Source: Desulfopila aestuarii DSM 18488
Lineage (GTDB): Bacteria; Desulfobacterota; Desulfobulbia; Desulfobulbales; Desulfocapsaceae
Length of the DNA stretch: 64,000 bases
Direction: 5' to 3'
Assembly (NCBI GenBank): GCA_945863875.1
Contig: CAMBBS010000006.1
Location: 86,568-150,567 of the forward strand
Under the pieces are notes generated by a model. That model was not told where the DNA came from, did not search any database, and was given only the letters and a program-made list of their open reading frames with translations. Of this stretch, positions 1 to 8,794 are shown one piece after another (position 1 is the first letter of the stretch; each line of letters starts with the position of its first letter). A program made the position numbers and the translations under genes.

Positions 1-551
1 CGGCTGAAATGCAGGTTAAGACTTTGTCCCGTGGCCAGTGCCCCGGTCAAAAGAACCGGGGTGGCAGCTCCGCCAAAAGCCAATGCCGCCAGGGCTAAAC
101 CTAACGACGCTATCCCTGTGTATTTCCCTTTCTCCATTCTCGATGCAAGATGGCGCTTGACGATATGACCGACCTCATGGGCGAGAACAGAGGCGAGTTC
201 ATCTTCAGAGTTCATTGTGCCGATCAGGCCGGAGTGAAAAAAAATCAATCCGGACGGTGCCGCAAAGGCATTGAACTCCTTGTTGTCTATGACAAAAAAA
301 TGGTAATCAAAGTATTGAATTCCTGCTACTTCCAGAATATTCTGGCCGAGTTTTGTTATATACTGAGTGATATCAGGGTCGTCTATCAGCTCGAATGCGG
401 ATCGTACGGAATAGAGTAATTTTTCCCCGATCTCCCGTTCCTCACCGATGGTAAATGCCGATACCGGAGTCACGGGATAGAACTGGCATAATACACTGAT
501 CAAAAACCAGACAAAGACATTTTTAATTTTTATTATTGCGCCTTCAGCCAT
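1..551 (-). CDS. M48-family zinc metalloprotease, C-terminus beyond the window
   Basis: Partial gene; 183 codons are visible and the 3' end lies off the left edge. The N-terminus is a hydrophobic export signal (about residues 10-32, ending VSA). A mature domain of M48/BepA type follows, and the zinc motif HEVGH sits at residues 125-129. A glycine/alanine-rich hydrophobic helix comes after it, as in periplasmic M48 proteases that handle outer-membrane proteins. The ATG at 551 has a good Shine-Dalgarno (GAAGGA, 7 nt upstream) and lies inside the last codons of oleD, overlapping by 19 nt, so translation is probably coupled. The third zinc ligand and any TPR region cannot be seen. The family call is firm; the substrate is unknown. 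Confidence 0.85.
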   Translation of the reverse strand, partial: MAEGAIIKIKNVFVWFLISVLCQFYPVTPVSAFTIGEEREIGEKLLYSVRSAFELIDDPDITQYITKLGQNILEVAGIQYFDYHFFVIDNKEFNAFAAPSGLIFFHSGLIGTMNSEDELASVLAHEVGHIVKRHLASRMEKGKYTGIASLGLALAALAFGGAATPVLLTGALATGQSLNLHFS

Positions 552-1555
552 GATACGGTCCTTCGTAATCCCTCACTCGTTGAAATGATGGGTGCATAGC
601 CCAGGTCATTCCGGGCATTTTCTATGGAAAAATAGTGTGATTTGGCTAATTGCTCCGCCAGAAAACGGGTCATCCTCGGCTCTTTTGCCGCTCCGGTAAT
701 TTTGTACCATGTCTCCAGCAAACCGCCTAGATGATATGCAACGGGAAAAGAAATACTCGCCTGTACTCTGTCGATATCCATTGCGGTAAAGAGGTCGTTT
801 ATCCAATCCCAGAGATTCACCGGTTCTCCCTGGCTGATGAAATAAGCCTTACCGGCCGCTGTCCCCCCCTCGGAAAGATTTTTTGCGGCAAGGAGATGCG
901 CATGGGCAACGTTATCAATATAAGAAATATCCACCAGATTGGAACCGTCCCCGACCCTTTTAAGTAATTTTTTGCGGCCGCTTGCAAGAAGCCGTGGCAG
1001 AAGATGCGGATCCCCCGGCCCCCAGATGAGGTGCGGCCGGATGGCACAGGTGAGCAGTTCCGGACAATTGGCGGCGAGTACGTTCTGCTCGGCGATGACC
1101 TTGCTTTTCGCATAGTGACACAGATACAGGGCGGCATAGGCGAGGCTTTCATCGCCCCCGCTGATGTCGGTACGATTAAAGACCACGGAGGGCGTCGAGG
1201 TGTACACCAGCATGGAGACGCCATTTCTTCGGCAACTGTCGACAACGGTTTCGGTGCCAAGCACATTGGTTGTATAATATTCTTTCCACGATCCCCAGAT
1301 TCCGGCCAGGGCGGCAACATGAAAGACGATATCAACCCCTGCAGCGGCACGGTCCATTACCGCACCATCGCTGACATCGCCAACAATACATCTGCCCCCA
1401 AGCGCCTCTACTGCAGGATATTGGTGTCGGCCGAGAACATCAGTTTCAATGCCCAGCGCAAGAAGTCTTTTGACAATCGCTGTGCCGACAAAGCCACCTC
1501 CACCGGTAACCAGTGCTTTTTTTATCGACAGGGAAAAAGTTTCTTTTGTGCCCAT
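533..1555 (-). CDS. oleD: OleD-like NAD(P)-dependent 2-alkyl-3-ketoalkanoate reductase
   Basis: A 340-residue extended short-chain dehydrogenase of the 3-beta-HSD/epimerase type. The nucleotide-binding motif TGGGGFVG is at residues 17-24 and the catalytic YxxxK (YAKSK) at 148-152. In Ole pathways OleD reduces the beta-keto acid made by OleA to a beta-hydroxy acid, which OleC closes to a beta-lactone. The OleD call rests mainly on gene order, because directly upstream are an OleC-like ligase (34-nt overlap) and an OleB-like hydrolase. Taken alone, the protein could only be called a sugar or steroid-type epimerase/dehydrogenase. Confidence 0.8.
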   Translation of the reverse strand: MGTKETFSLSIKKALVTGGGGFVGTAIVKRLLALGIETDVLGRHQYPAVEALGGRCIVGDVSDGAVMDRAAAGVDIVFHVAALAGIWGSWKEYYTTNVLGTETVVDSCRRNGVSMLVYTSTPSVVFNRTDISGGDESLAYAALYLCHYAKSKVIAEQNVLAANCPELLTCAIRPHLIWGPGDPHLLPRLLASGRKKLLKRVGDGSNLVDISYIDNVAHAHLLAAKNLSEGGTAAGKAYFISQGEPVNLWDWINDLFTAMDIDRVQASISFPVAYHLGGLLETWYKITGAAKEPRMTRFLAEQLAKSHYFSIENARNDLGYAPIISTSEGLRRTVSWLKAQ

Positions 1556-3156
1556 AGTGCCAGTTTTTCGCGGAATATTTTTGCGTTATGCCGGATGTCG
1601 ACCGGGAAGTTTGCATGAATGAAGAAATGTTTGATTTCCCTGGTAAGTTCCGACTGCCCAGCTATTTTTTTTATCTCAGTCAGCAGTTTTTTGCTGTTGA
1701 TATTGCGATCCTTCTTCGGCTCGACAATGATGGCCGGTATCGTTTCATGGCAATCTTGGCTTTTTTTAATGCCGACAAGAGCACTGCGGTGGATATCGGG
1801 ATGTTCGTTGATTATCGCCTCGCATGGAACGGAATAAAGGGTTTTGCCTTCTGTCACGACTCGATGGGCGCGTCTGCCGCAGAACCAAAGGCGATGGGCA
1901 TCGTCAAGATAGCCGACATCCCCCATCCGATGCCAGAAACTCTCGCCGTCGACTATTTTTGCCAGTTCAGTCTCCTCTGGATTGTTTTCATACGCCCTGG
2001 TCACCACATCGCCCCGGACAATAATTTCGCCGATTTTGCCGACAGGTTCAAGCATATCTTCGGTCAGCTCACGCAGAGGTTCATCGGAGATGGCCATAAT
2101 CTTGATGTCAATACCCGGTAAAGGTCGACCAACACAGGTCCCCTTACCGACTCGACTCAGCCGCCAGGTCTCGCCGACCACCTCGCGGCCTTCTATCGAA
2201 ACTATGGGCAGACTTTCCGTTGCGCCATAGGGCGTAAAGACCAGAGCATCGGCGGGCAGTATATCCCGCACCCTCTGCAGCAGCTCGTACGGCACCGGGG
2301 CCCCTGCCATCAGCACCTTCTTGACGGAGTCGAGCACTATCTTCTGTTCCAGACAATATTTGCTCACCACATGCCAGATGGCCGGGGAACCAAAGGAATA
2401 GGTCACCCGATGTTTTTTGATGGAGGCAATAAATTTTTCCGGATCGACCCGGGCCGGCTGCGTGGGGTCCATGTCGGGAAGAACGGCACAGGCGCCCAGC
2501 GCCGCCGAAAAAAGCGCAAACAAAGGAAAGGCCGGCTGATCGATGTCGGCCGCGCCAATGGCGTAATATTCTTTTATCAGGCGCAGCTGGGCACTAAAGA
2601 TCGAATGTTCATACCGTACACCCTTTGGAGGACCGGTAGAACCGGTGGTAAATATGATAGCCGCAAGATCCGAGGCGGTGGGTTGATAGACGGGATATTC
2701 TTTTCCGGTATCTTCGCCTGATACTGAAATATCACGGCCGAAAAGCCCAAACGAGGTACCGCAGCAAAATGTCTTCTCAACGGTTTGAAAAGGTGCGGTA
2801 AATATTTTTGAGAAAAGAATCGCCTTGGGGATGCCTATAAGAAATTTCGGGGCAACCCGCTCAATACAGCGCAGCAAATTTTTATAGCCCATGCCCGGAT
2901 CGATAAGGACAATGGGGGTGCCGATTTTAAAAAGAGCCAGGGTCAGGCAGACAAAATCAACGGATGGCGTAACCATCAGGATGACGATATCTCCAGGGCG
3001 GAGCCCCTGCGAGGCAAAAAAATGACCATAGGCGTCAGCCTTGGTGTTGAGCTCCTGAAAAGAAATTTTCTTTCCGCTTCGAGCCTCGACCACCGCTGTT
3101 TTATCGCCGTGTTCCCTGGCAACGCCAACAAAGGTTTCGGCTATATTTATTGCCAC
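1522..3156 (-). CDS. oleC: OleC-like AMP-dependent ligase / beta-lactone synthetase
   Basis: A 544-residue ANL-superfamily adenylating enzyme. The P-loop-type motif TTGSTGPPKG is near residue 170, a GATE-type A5 motif (YGATESLP) near 315, and the hinge region DVGYLDDAHRLWFCGR near 415. OleC activates a beta-hydroxy acid with ATP and closes it to a cis-beta-lactone in long-chain olefin synthesis. The start is GTG at 3156, preceded by GGGAGAGAAG. It lies 18 nt downstream of oleB and overlaps oleD. An ordinary fatty-acyl-CoA ligase is the alternative, but the B-C-D order favours OleC. Confidence 0.82.
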   Translation of the reverse strand: MAINIAETFVGVAREHGDKTAVVEARSGKKISFQELNTKADAYGHFFASQGLRPGDIVILMVTPSVDFVCLTLALFKIGTPIVLIDPGMGYKNLLRCIERVAPKFLIGIPKAILFSKIFTAPFQTVEKTFCCGTSFGLFGRDISVSGEDTGKEYPVYQPTASDLAAIIFTTGSTGPPKGVRYEHSIFSAQLRLIKEYYAIGAADIDQPAFPLFALFSAALGACAVLPDMDPTQPARVDPEKFIASIKKHRVTYSFGSPAIWHVVSKYCLEQKIVLDSVKKVLMAGAPVPYELLQRVRDILPADALVFTPYGATESLPIVSIEGREVVGETWRLSRVGKGTCVGRPLPGIDIKIMAISDEPLRELTEDMLEPVGKIGEIIVRGDVVTRAYENNPEETELAKIVDGESFWHRMGDVGYLDDAHRLWFCGRRAHRVVTEGKTLYSVPCEAIINEHPDIHRSALVGIKKSQDCHETIPAIIVEPKKDRNINSKKLLTEIKKIAGQSELTREIKHFFIHANFPVDIRHNAKIFREKLALWAQKKLFPCR

Positions 3157-3174
3157 CTCTTCTCTCCCAAACGC

Positions 3175-4083
3175 TTATACTCGAAAAAACGATGCAAAAA
3201 TCGGCTCAAGATCAACCTGTTTGTCTTCGAGAAGATAATGCCCGGCATCGCCAAAATAATGGCTTTCGGCATCAGGAAAGCGTTTCTGCCATTCCTGGAA
3301 GAACTCCTCGTTGAAACAGAAGTCACCGCCTCCCCAGACAAGAAGCACAGGCAGAGCCGCATCGCGCAGCAGGTGTAACCGTCTGTCGATATCGACAAGT
3401 GTGGTATAACTTTTGTCGCGCGGTGCAAGGGGAATATCGCGGACAAAGCTGTAAACGGCCACTCGATTTTGCCAGCTGTTATAGGGCGCGAGATACGCCT
3501 TGGCCACGTCCGGCGCCAATTTGTTTTTCACCGCCATAAAGGTGGCCGGCCAGGCAAAACCATTGAACAATCGGACAATTATTTCACCCAGCACCGGCAA
3601 ACGGCAAAGCTGTATGCGCCGTGGTATCCGGGTCGAACGAAAAGCAGCAGTGTTCATCGCCACTATTTTTTCGATACGATCGATATGGTTAACGGCGCAG
3701 CCCATCCCTATCGCTCCGCCCCAGTCATGAACGACAAGGGAAAAACGCCCTATCTGCAAATGCTTGAGCAGAGATTCCAGGTTAACAATATGCTGCGCCA
3801 GACAATAGGGGTAGTCCTGCGGTTTATCGGAGAGACCGCACCCCATATGATCAATGGCTACGACCCGGTGGTTTTCACGCAACTGTACAATAAGATGCCG
3901 GAAATAATAGGACCAGGTGGGGTTGCCATGCACCATGACAACAACCGGGCCTTCTCCTTCATCTATATAATGCAGTCTTCCACCATCGATTTCGAGATAG
4001 TGGGAAGTAAATGGATAGTCGGGGTACACCGTCTTTGACACCGCTTGGAAAATTATTTCGTTTATAAAGATGGGTAACTTCAT
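3175..4083 (-). CDS. oleB: OleB-like alpha/beta hydrolase (beta-lactone decarboxylase)
   Basis: A 302-residue alpha/beta hydrolase of the haloalkane dehalogenase-like group. It has an oxyanion-hole motif HGNPTWSYYF near residue 50, the nucleophile elbow HDWGGAIG with aspartate near residue 115, and a late histidine in GDAGHYLLED. An Asp nucleophile in this family, next to OleC and OleD, is typical of OleB, which decarboxylates the beta-lactone to an olefin. A TTG start at 4092 would add three residues; the ATG at 4083 is preferred. No OleA-type thiolase lies upstream, where a cold-shock gene begins on the other strand. Confidence 0.8.
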   Translation of the reverse strand: MKLPIFINEIIFQAVSKTVYPDYPFTSHYLEIDGGRLHYIDEGEGPVVVMVHGNPTWSYYFRHLIVQLRENHRVVAIDHMGCGLSDKPQDYPYCLAQHIVNLESLLKHLQIGRFSLVVHDWGGAIGMGCAVNHIDRIEKIVAMNTAAFRSTRIPRRIQLCRLPVLGEIIVRLFNGFAWPATFMAVKNKLAPDVAKAYLAPYNSWQNRVAVYSFVRDIPLAPRDKSYTTLVDIDRRLHLLRDAALPVLLVWGGGDFCFNEEFFQEWQKRFPDAESHYFGDAGHYLLEDKQVDLEPIFASFFRV

Positions 4084-4509
4084 CGCCCACAAGGGGTGTA
4101 ATCTTATACTCCAGGCAATTGGGGTGTCAACTCTTTATCGTTTTTCCCGGCCTCGGTTTCGCTTTCTTGGCGCGATTTCACCGGGCGTCCGCCCAAGACA
4201 GAGACCATAAAGACCATAAAGACCGTGGAGACCGTGGAGACCTCGCATATAAAAGTAAGAAAAATACCTATCTTCCTGGGATATCAGCTCATTTTTGAAA
4301 TTATCCATTGCATTTAATGGACAAACGTGCTAAACGATTTTTTTGTTGTGGTACAAATTTTTTTGTGTTGACGAATGAAAAAGCGCTGAAGACCACATGG
4401 CAACGGCGGTGATTTTTCTCTTTCGACACAACAAACGATGTCTGACCAGTGAGTGGTTGGAAATATATTAATGGTTCGAAATTGAACTGCGTACAAAAGG
4501 AGTGGTACA
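4084..4509 (+). promoter_or_regulatory. oleB/csp intergenic region with long csp 5' leader
   Basis: A 426-bp non-coding stretch between divergent oleB and the cold-shock gene. It holds the 9-nt tandem repeat and several short A/T runs. cspA-family genes usually carry long structured leaders that control cold induction, so much of 4247-4509 may be leader RNA. The csp ribosome-binding site is AAGGAG, eight bases before the ATG. I could not place a convincing -35/-10 pair. Confidence 0.4.
4202..4242. repeat. 9-nt tandem repeat, 4.5 copies
   Basis: Two copies of AGACCATAA are followed directly by two copies of AGACCGTGG and a trailing AGACC. The array lies in the region between divergent oleB and csp. 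The pairwise identity inside each half suggests successive slippage or duplication. Confidence 0.9.
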
Positions 4510-4710
4510 ATGGCAGAAGGTACAGTGAAGTGGTTTAATGACGCAAAAGGTTTTGGCTTTATCGAACAAGATGGTGGACAGGATGTTTTTGTCCATTATT
4601 CCGCTATCAAAACTGAAGGCTTTAAGTCCCTTGAAGAAGGTTCCCGGGTATCCTTTGAGATAGTTGATGGCCCGAAAGGTCCTGCCGCAGATAACGTTCA
4701 GAAAATTTAA
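4510..4710 (+). CDS. CspA-family cold-shock protein
   Basis: A 66-residue single cold-shock domain of the length typical of the family. RNP1 (KGFGFI) is at residues 14-19 and RNP2 (VFVHY) at 26-30, and the N-terminus GTVKWFN is characteristic. Such proteins bind single-stranded RNA and DNA and melt secondary structure. The gene is monocistronic, with an AAGGAG ribosome-binding site, a long leader and a strong hairpin 19 nt after the stop. Whether it is cold-induced or constitutive cannot be told from the sequence. Confidence 0.97.
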   Translation: MAEGTVKWFNDAKGFGFIEQDGGQDVFVHYSAIKTEGFKSLEEGSRVSFEIVDGPKGPAADNVQKI

Positions 4711-4729
4711 TTATTGTTATATCAATCAC

Positions 4730-4763
4730 AAAGCCCCCAGTGCCTCTCTGCGCTGGGGGCTTT
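4730..4763. terminator. Bidirectional hairpin between csp and malic enzyme gene
   Basis: An 11-bp perfect stem (AAAGCCCCCAG / CTGGGGGCTTT) with a 12-nt loop sits between the convergent csp and malic enzyme genes. A/T flanks on both sides suit termination in both directions. Confidence 0.85.
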
Positions 4764-4768
4764 GCTGT

Positions 4769-6502
4769 TTACATGGAGACCAGTGGGAGGTATTCAGGAT
4801 TCCATCGGATCCTGTCGATAAGCATACTCATTCTCGCCTCATCATCATTATGCTGAAAATCAGAGTAGACGCATGGTCTGCTGACCCCTTTGCTTACTGC
4901 GCACATGGCCACCGCCACGGCAACTTTTCTCGCCACGTTACGGATATCATTGATCGGTGGTACCAGCCGTCCCTTCTGCAGTTGTTCTTCAGACATCATA
5001 TCGGAAATAACTCTGCCCGCTACGGTAAAAAACTCCGGCAGCACTTCCCTGGCACCTGAAGCGAGAACGCCCAGTCCGACGCCGGGAAAAACAAAGGCGT
5101 TATTGCACTGGCCAATGTGACAGGCATTTTCCAGACTTTCCAGGGTAGCGCAGGGATTTCCGGTGGCCACCAGGAAACCCTCTTCGCTCCATTTGCTGAT
5201 ATTCTCGCAAAAAACCTGGGGAGTTGAAATATGTTGAAAGAGCGGCAGGATAAGTGGCCGCGTGCTGTTTTTCTTAATTTCTTTTATGACGTCCTTGTTA
5301 AAAAAGAAATCCTGCCCGGTCGTGCCGATTAATGTGGTGATCCCTGCCTGGCGGATAATTCCCGGGATGTCGATTCTGTCTATTTCGCCAAGCCAGGGAT
5401 GACGGGCTTTGTCCTTGGCAAATTTCTTTTTATGCAGTTCCTTGTTCGAGCTGACAATGAGGCCTTTCGAATCGATCATAAAGATACGGTCCAAGGCCTC
5501 TTTCTGCGACAGACCCTCCTCGATCATGGCCAGCATGATCTGTTCTCCGATACCTACGCCCCCGGCGCCGCCACCATGGATGAGAATTCGCTGGTCGGCG
5601 AGTTTCTCGTTTCTTATTTTCATGGCCGACAAAAGAGCCGCCAGGGCGATTGCACCGGTACCTTGAATATCGTCATTGAAAGAGATGAGTTCATCGACGA
5701 AGGCGTCATGAATACTAAAGGCGTTCCGCTGTGAGAAGTCCTCCCACTGGCAGAGGGCGTTGGGGAAAACATTTCGAAAGGCCCTGACAAATCGACCGAT
5801 AAACGATAGATATTCTTCCCCTTCCAGACGCCTGTGCCGCCAGCCGAGATATTTCTTGTCATCAAGGAGTTTTTCGTTGTTCGTGCCGACGTCTAGAGAA
5901 ATAGGCAAACAATGCCAGGGAGCAATGCCCGCGCCCTGGGTGTAGAGCATCAACTTACCGAGGCAGACGGCAATCCCTCCGGCGCCCTGATCGCCGATAC
6001 CGAGCACCCCCTGGTTATCGGTGACCACAGCCACGCGGATATCCCGGTGAGCGAACCGGCGCAATATATCTTCCGCCCCGTCGATGTTGCCTGGATAAAA
6101 GTGCAGGCCGTTGGCCTGCCGGAACATGGACGAATATTTCTGTACCGCCAGGCCGATGGTCGGGGTGTAGATGATTTTTATAAAATTTTTGATATCACTC
6201 TGGATAAGAGCATGGGCCAGTGTCGCGTTACGGTCAAACATCGAACGAATAAAGATAAATTTTTCAATATCATCAATCTTTTCATTCACCTTGGCCCGAG
6301 AGCTTTCGACCTGCTCCTCAAGGCTTCTCTGACCCGGGGGAAGCGTTGCCTCCAGTCCCAGCGATTTTCTTTCTTCAAAGCTGAATGCTGTTCCCTTGTT
6401 GATATAGCTGCAGGAGCGGGCAGCGGACCCGCTGGCATACACAACAATTTCACGGGTATTGCCATACTCGTCGTATTTGAACCGATACAGATTTGTCGAC
6501 AT
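4769..6502 (-). CDS. NAD-type malic enzyme (malate dehydrogenase, decarboxylating)
   Basis: A 577-residue protein of the large malic enzyme family, which oxidatively decarboxylates malate to pyruvate and CO2. It shows the N-terminal YTPTIG motif near residue 112, a malate/metal region VTDNQGVLGIGDQGAGG near 160, DVGTNNEKLL near 205, the metal-site motif FNDDIQGTG near 278, and a Rossmann glycine motif (HGGGAGGVGIG) near 310. The usual first site VTDGxRILGLGDLG is altered here to DNQGVLGIGDQG. The length fits the maeA/SfcA group rather than the 400-residue MaeB type. It is divergent from kamA across 75 bp. Cofactor preference is inferred from the family. Confidence 0.92.
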   Translation of the reverse strand: MSTNLYRFKYDEYGNTREIVVYASGSAARSCSYINKGTAFSFEERKSLGLEATLPPGQRSLEEQVESSRAKVNEKIDDIEKFIFIRSMFDRNATLAHALIQSDIKNFIKIIYTPTIGLAVQKYSSMFRQANGLHFYPGNIDGAEDILRRFAHRDIRVAVVTDNQGVLGIGDQGAGGIAVCLGKLMLYTQGAGIAPWHCLPISLDVGTNNEKLLDDKKYLGWRHRRLEGEEYLSFIGRFVRAFRNVFPNALCQWEDFSQRNAFSIHDAFVDELISFNDDIQGTGAIALAALLSAMKIRNEKLADQRILIHGGGAGGVGIGEQIMLAMIEEGLSQKEALDRIFMIDSKGLIVSSNKELHKKKFAKDKARHPWLGEIDRIDIPGIIRQAGITTLIGTTGQDFFFNKDVIKEIKKNSTRPLILPLFQHISTPQVFCENISKWSEEGFLVATGNPCATLESLENACHIGQCNNAFVFPGVGLGVLASGAREVLPEFFTVAGRVISDMMSEEQLQKGRLVPPINDIRNVARKVAVAVAMCAVSKGVSRPCVYSDFQHNDDEARMSMLIDRIRWNPEYLPLVSM

Positions 6503-6577
6503 ACTCAGCCCCCCTGGTCATCTCAAAATAAAATGTGCAATTGACAAGTACTCTTCTCTGCTCCATAATGTCCGGCC

Positions 6578-7624
6578 ATGGAACCATGGCAAATAATTTT
6601 ACAGAACAGCATAACCACCCTGGATGGCCTGCAGGAGCATTTGGATTGTGATAGTAACGCATTACGTGAGGTAATAGCAAACTTTCCAATGCGCATTAAT
6701 CCATATTTTTTAAAATTAATGCACCATCCCGGTGATCCGATGTGGAAGCAGGCTGTTCCCGATGTCGCCGAGATAAACGACAGGGTCTGTGAGGAAGATC
6801 CCCTGGAGGAAGAAAATCTCAGCCCGGTAGCCAATCTCGTCCATAAGTATCCGGATAGAGTGCTGTTTCTCGTGTCGAATACGTGCGCGATGTATTGCCG
6901 TTTCTGCACCAGAAACCGTAAGGTCGGCACTGCAAAAATGAAGATCACTCCCGAGACACTGCAGGCCGGCTACGACTACCTGCGATGCCATCCGGGCATC
7001 AGGGAGGTCCTTATTTCAGGGGGCGATCCGCTTCTTCTGCCGGACGAGGAGATCGCGGCGATTCTGAAAAACCTGCGCTCAATACCATCTATTGAAGTTA
7101 TCCGCATCGGCACCAGGGTACCCTCGGTTCTGCCGATGCGCATTACCGACAAACTTGTTACTCTCCTGAAAGCGTATCACCCTCTTTATATTAATACCCA
7201 TTTTAATCATCCTGCTGAAATCACTGCGGAGTCGAGCCTGGCCTGCACCATGCTTGCCGATGCCGGTATCCCGCTCGGCTGTCAGACGGTCCTTTTAAAA
7301 GGCGTCAACGATGATGCCGAAACGCTCAAGAAACTTTTTCTCGCCCTGTTGCGCATCCGGGTGAAGCCCTACTACCTGTTTCAGGCCGACCTCACCCGGG
7401 GAACCAACCATTTCCGGACATCGACCGCTACCGGGATCGCCATAATGCGCCAACTTTACGGACATATCTCAGGCATGGCCATTCCCACCTACGCCCTTGA
7501 CGGACCAAAGGGCAAGGGTAAAATTCCCCTTACGCCACAGTATATTCTGGCGCAGGGCGACACCCTTGTCTTTGAGAATTACCAGGGGGAGCTCTGCTCT
7601 TATCCAGAGGCCGACTGCGGATGA
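6578..7624 (+). CDS. KamA-family radical SAM protein (lysine 2,3-aminomutase-like)
   Basis: A 348-residue radical SAM enzyme. The [4Fe-4S] cysteines are CAMYCRFC near residue 108, followed by the family signature TRNRKVG. ISGGDPLLL near 147 and YLFQADLTRGTNHFRT near 265 match the KamA/EpmB family. Lysine 2,3-aminomutase makes beta-lysine for osmolytes or lysine fermentation; EpmB modifies elongation factor P. The length (about 350) is nearer EpmB, while the C-terminal tail (GKGKIPLTPQYI, then ENYQGEL) resembles KamA. No acetyltransferase (AblB), EpmA or efp gene is nearby, so the substrate stays open. Confidence 0.85.
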   Translation: MEPWQIILQNSITTLDGLQEHLDCDSNALREVIANFPMRINPYFLKLMHHPGDPMWKQAVPDVAEINDRVCEEDPLEEENLSPVANLVHKYPDRVLFLVSNTCAMYCRFCTRNRKVGTAKMKITPETLQAGYDYLRCHPGIREVLISGGDPLLLPDEEIAAILKNLRSIPSIEVIRIGTRVPSVLPMRITDKLVTLLKAYHPLYINTHFNHPAEITAESSLACTMLADAGIPLGCQTVLLKGVNDDAETLKKLFLALLRIRVKPYYLFQADLTRGTNHFRTSTATGIAIMRQLYGHISGMAIPTYALDGPKGKGKIPLTPQYILAQGDTLVFENYQGELCSYPEADCG

Positions 7625-7665
7625 GAGAAGCAGCAGAGATTTTAAGCCAATGGCTCATCACCTGG

Positions 7666-8577
7666 CTATTTCGCCGGGTCAAAAAAGATATTTTGATGCG
7701 CAGCCTCGGAAATAGCGACTACTGCCGGGTGCCTGATAATCCGTTCCACTGAAATAGCATAAAATCTTTCCCTGATTCTGTTCGTCCGGCCAAGCACCTG
7801 GACCTGATATTGGAGTTCAACTTCTTTCTCGATAACCGTTGGCGCCATGAAAACGCCTTCACCCGCCTGTCCATACACCGTCAGCAGTGCATTGTCGTCA
7901 AACTCCCCGATTATTACCGGATGGACGTTAATACTTTCAAACCACTGGTCGACCATGCCGCGCAAGGAACTCATGGCCATCGGCAGCAGCATGGGCGCCC
8001 CGTCGAGAGAATATGGGAAGTTGTGCTGCAGGGGGTTGGCCAGTTTTTCCACACCAAAAAAAGAAACACCGCATTCCCCCAGGAGATGATTGTATGCCTT
8101 GATACTCAAGCTTGAACGAAGCGGCGTCTCGGTGAGGACCATATCAAGTTTATGCAGCGCCAGGTCGGCAAGCAGTTGTTCGTCCTTGCCTTCATGACAA
8201 ATCAGCCGGACCCGTTCAGACAACTTTCCTGCCGGTTCAAGAAGTTTCCGGGCAACCAGTTTCGGCACCACATCGACAAGACCTACTTTGAGGGATAAGG
8301 GGCCGGTTATCGATTGCCCCCGCACCGACTCAAGCATTTCCCGGCCCAGGGAAAATATCTCATCCGCATACCGATAGACAAGATGTCCCATGTCCGTAGG
8401 TTCGAGATTCCGGCCGACCCGTTTGAAAAGTTTTGCACCTAAAACTTCTTCGAAGGTGGATAATTGGGAGCTCACCGTTGATTGGGCCAGGCTGAGCTTC
8501 CTGCCGGCTGCGGTGATGCTTCCCTCCTGCATGACTGTCCAGAAATAAAACAGGTGATGATAATTAAGCCATTCCAT
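7666..8577 (-). CDS. nhaR: NhaR-type LysR-family regulator
   Basis: A 303-residue LysR-type regulator. The N-terminal winged helix-turn-helix (WLNYHHLFYFWTVMQEGSIT, then AQSTVSSQLSTFEE) is close to NhaR, and an effector-binding domain follows. NhaR activates a Na+/H+ antiporter gene in response to sodium and pH. It diverges from nhaD across 217 bp, so control of nhaD is a direct inference, and LysR proteins usually also repress themselves from the shared region. The gene converges with kamA with only 41 bp between stops. Confidence 0.88.
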   Translation of the reverse strand: MEWLNYHHLFYFWTVMQEGSITAAGRKLSLAQSTVSSQLSTFEEVLGAKLFKRVGRNLEPTDMGHLVYRYADEIFSLGREMLESVRGQSITGPLSLKVGLVDVVPKLVARKLLEPAGKLSERVRLICHEGKDEQLLADLALHKLDMVLTETPLRSSLSIKAYNHLLGECGVSFFGVEKLANPLQHNFPYSLDGAPMLLPMAMSSLRGMVDQWFESINVHPVIIGEFDDNALLTVYGQAGEGVFMAPTVIEKEVELQYQVQVLGRTNRIRERFYAISVERIIRHPAVVAISEAAHQNIFFDPAK

Positions 8578-8670
8578 TGCTTGGCAATTCCTATGGTTTT
8601 TGCGTTGTATTGCACTGCCGCAGCAGTTTTCAATTCGATTATCTCTAACTATAATAGCATATTTATCTAT

Positions 8671-8699
8671 TTGACCTAATCTTTTTTTAGCTTTATCCT
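8671..8699 (+). promoter_or_regulatory. Likely sigma-70 promoter of nhaD
   Basis: TTGACC, a 17-nt spacer and TATCCT lie 95 bp before the nhaD ATG, in the nhaR-nhaD intergenic region. This is a close match to the consensus -35/-10 arrangement. A LysR-type operator should lie close upstream, but no clear T-N11-A dyad was identified. Confidence 0.5.
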
Positions 8700-8794
8700 A
8701 CGAGGCTTAATATATTGCACATTAAATTCAGCACATATCTTTTTCATGAAATCGTGCAGCAGCATAATCACAAAAACTTAACAGGAGTTCTGCA

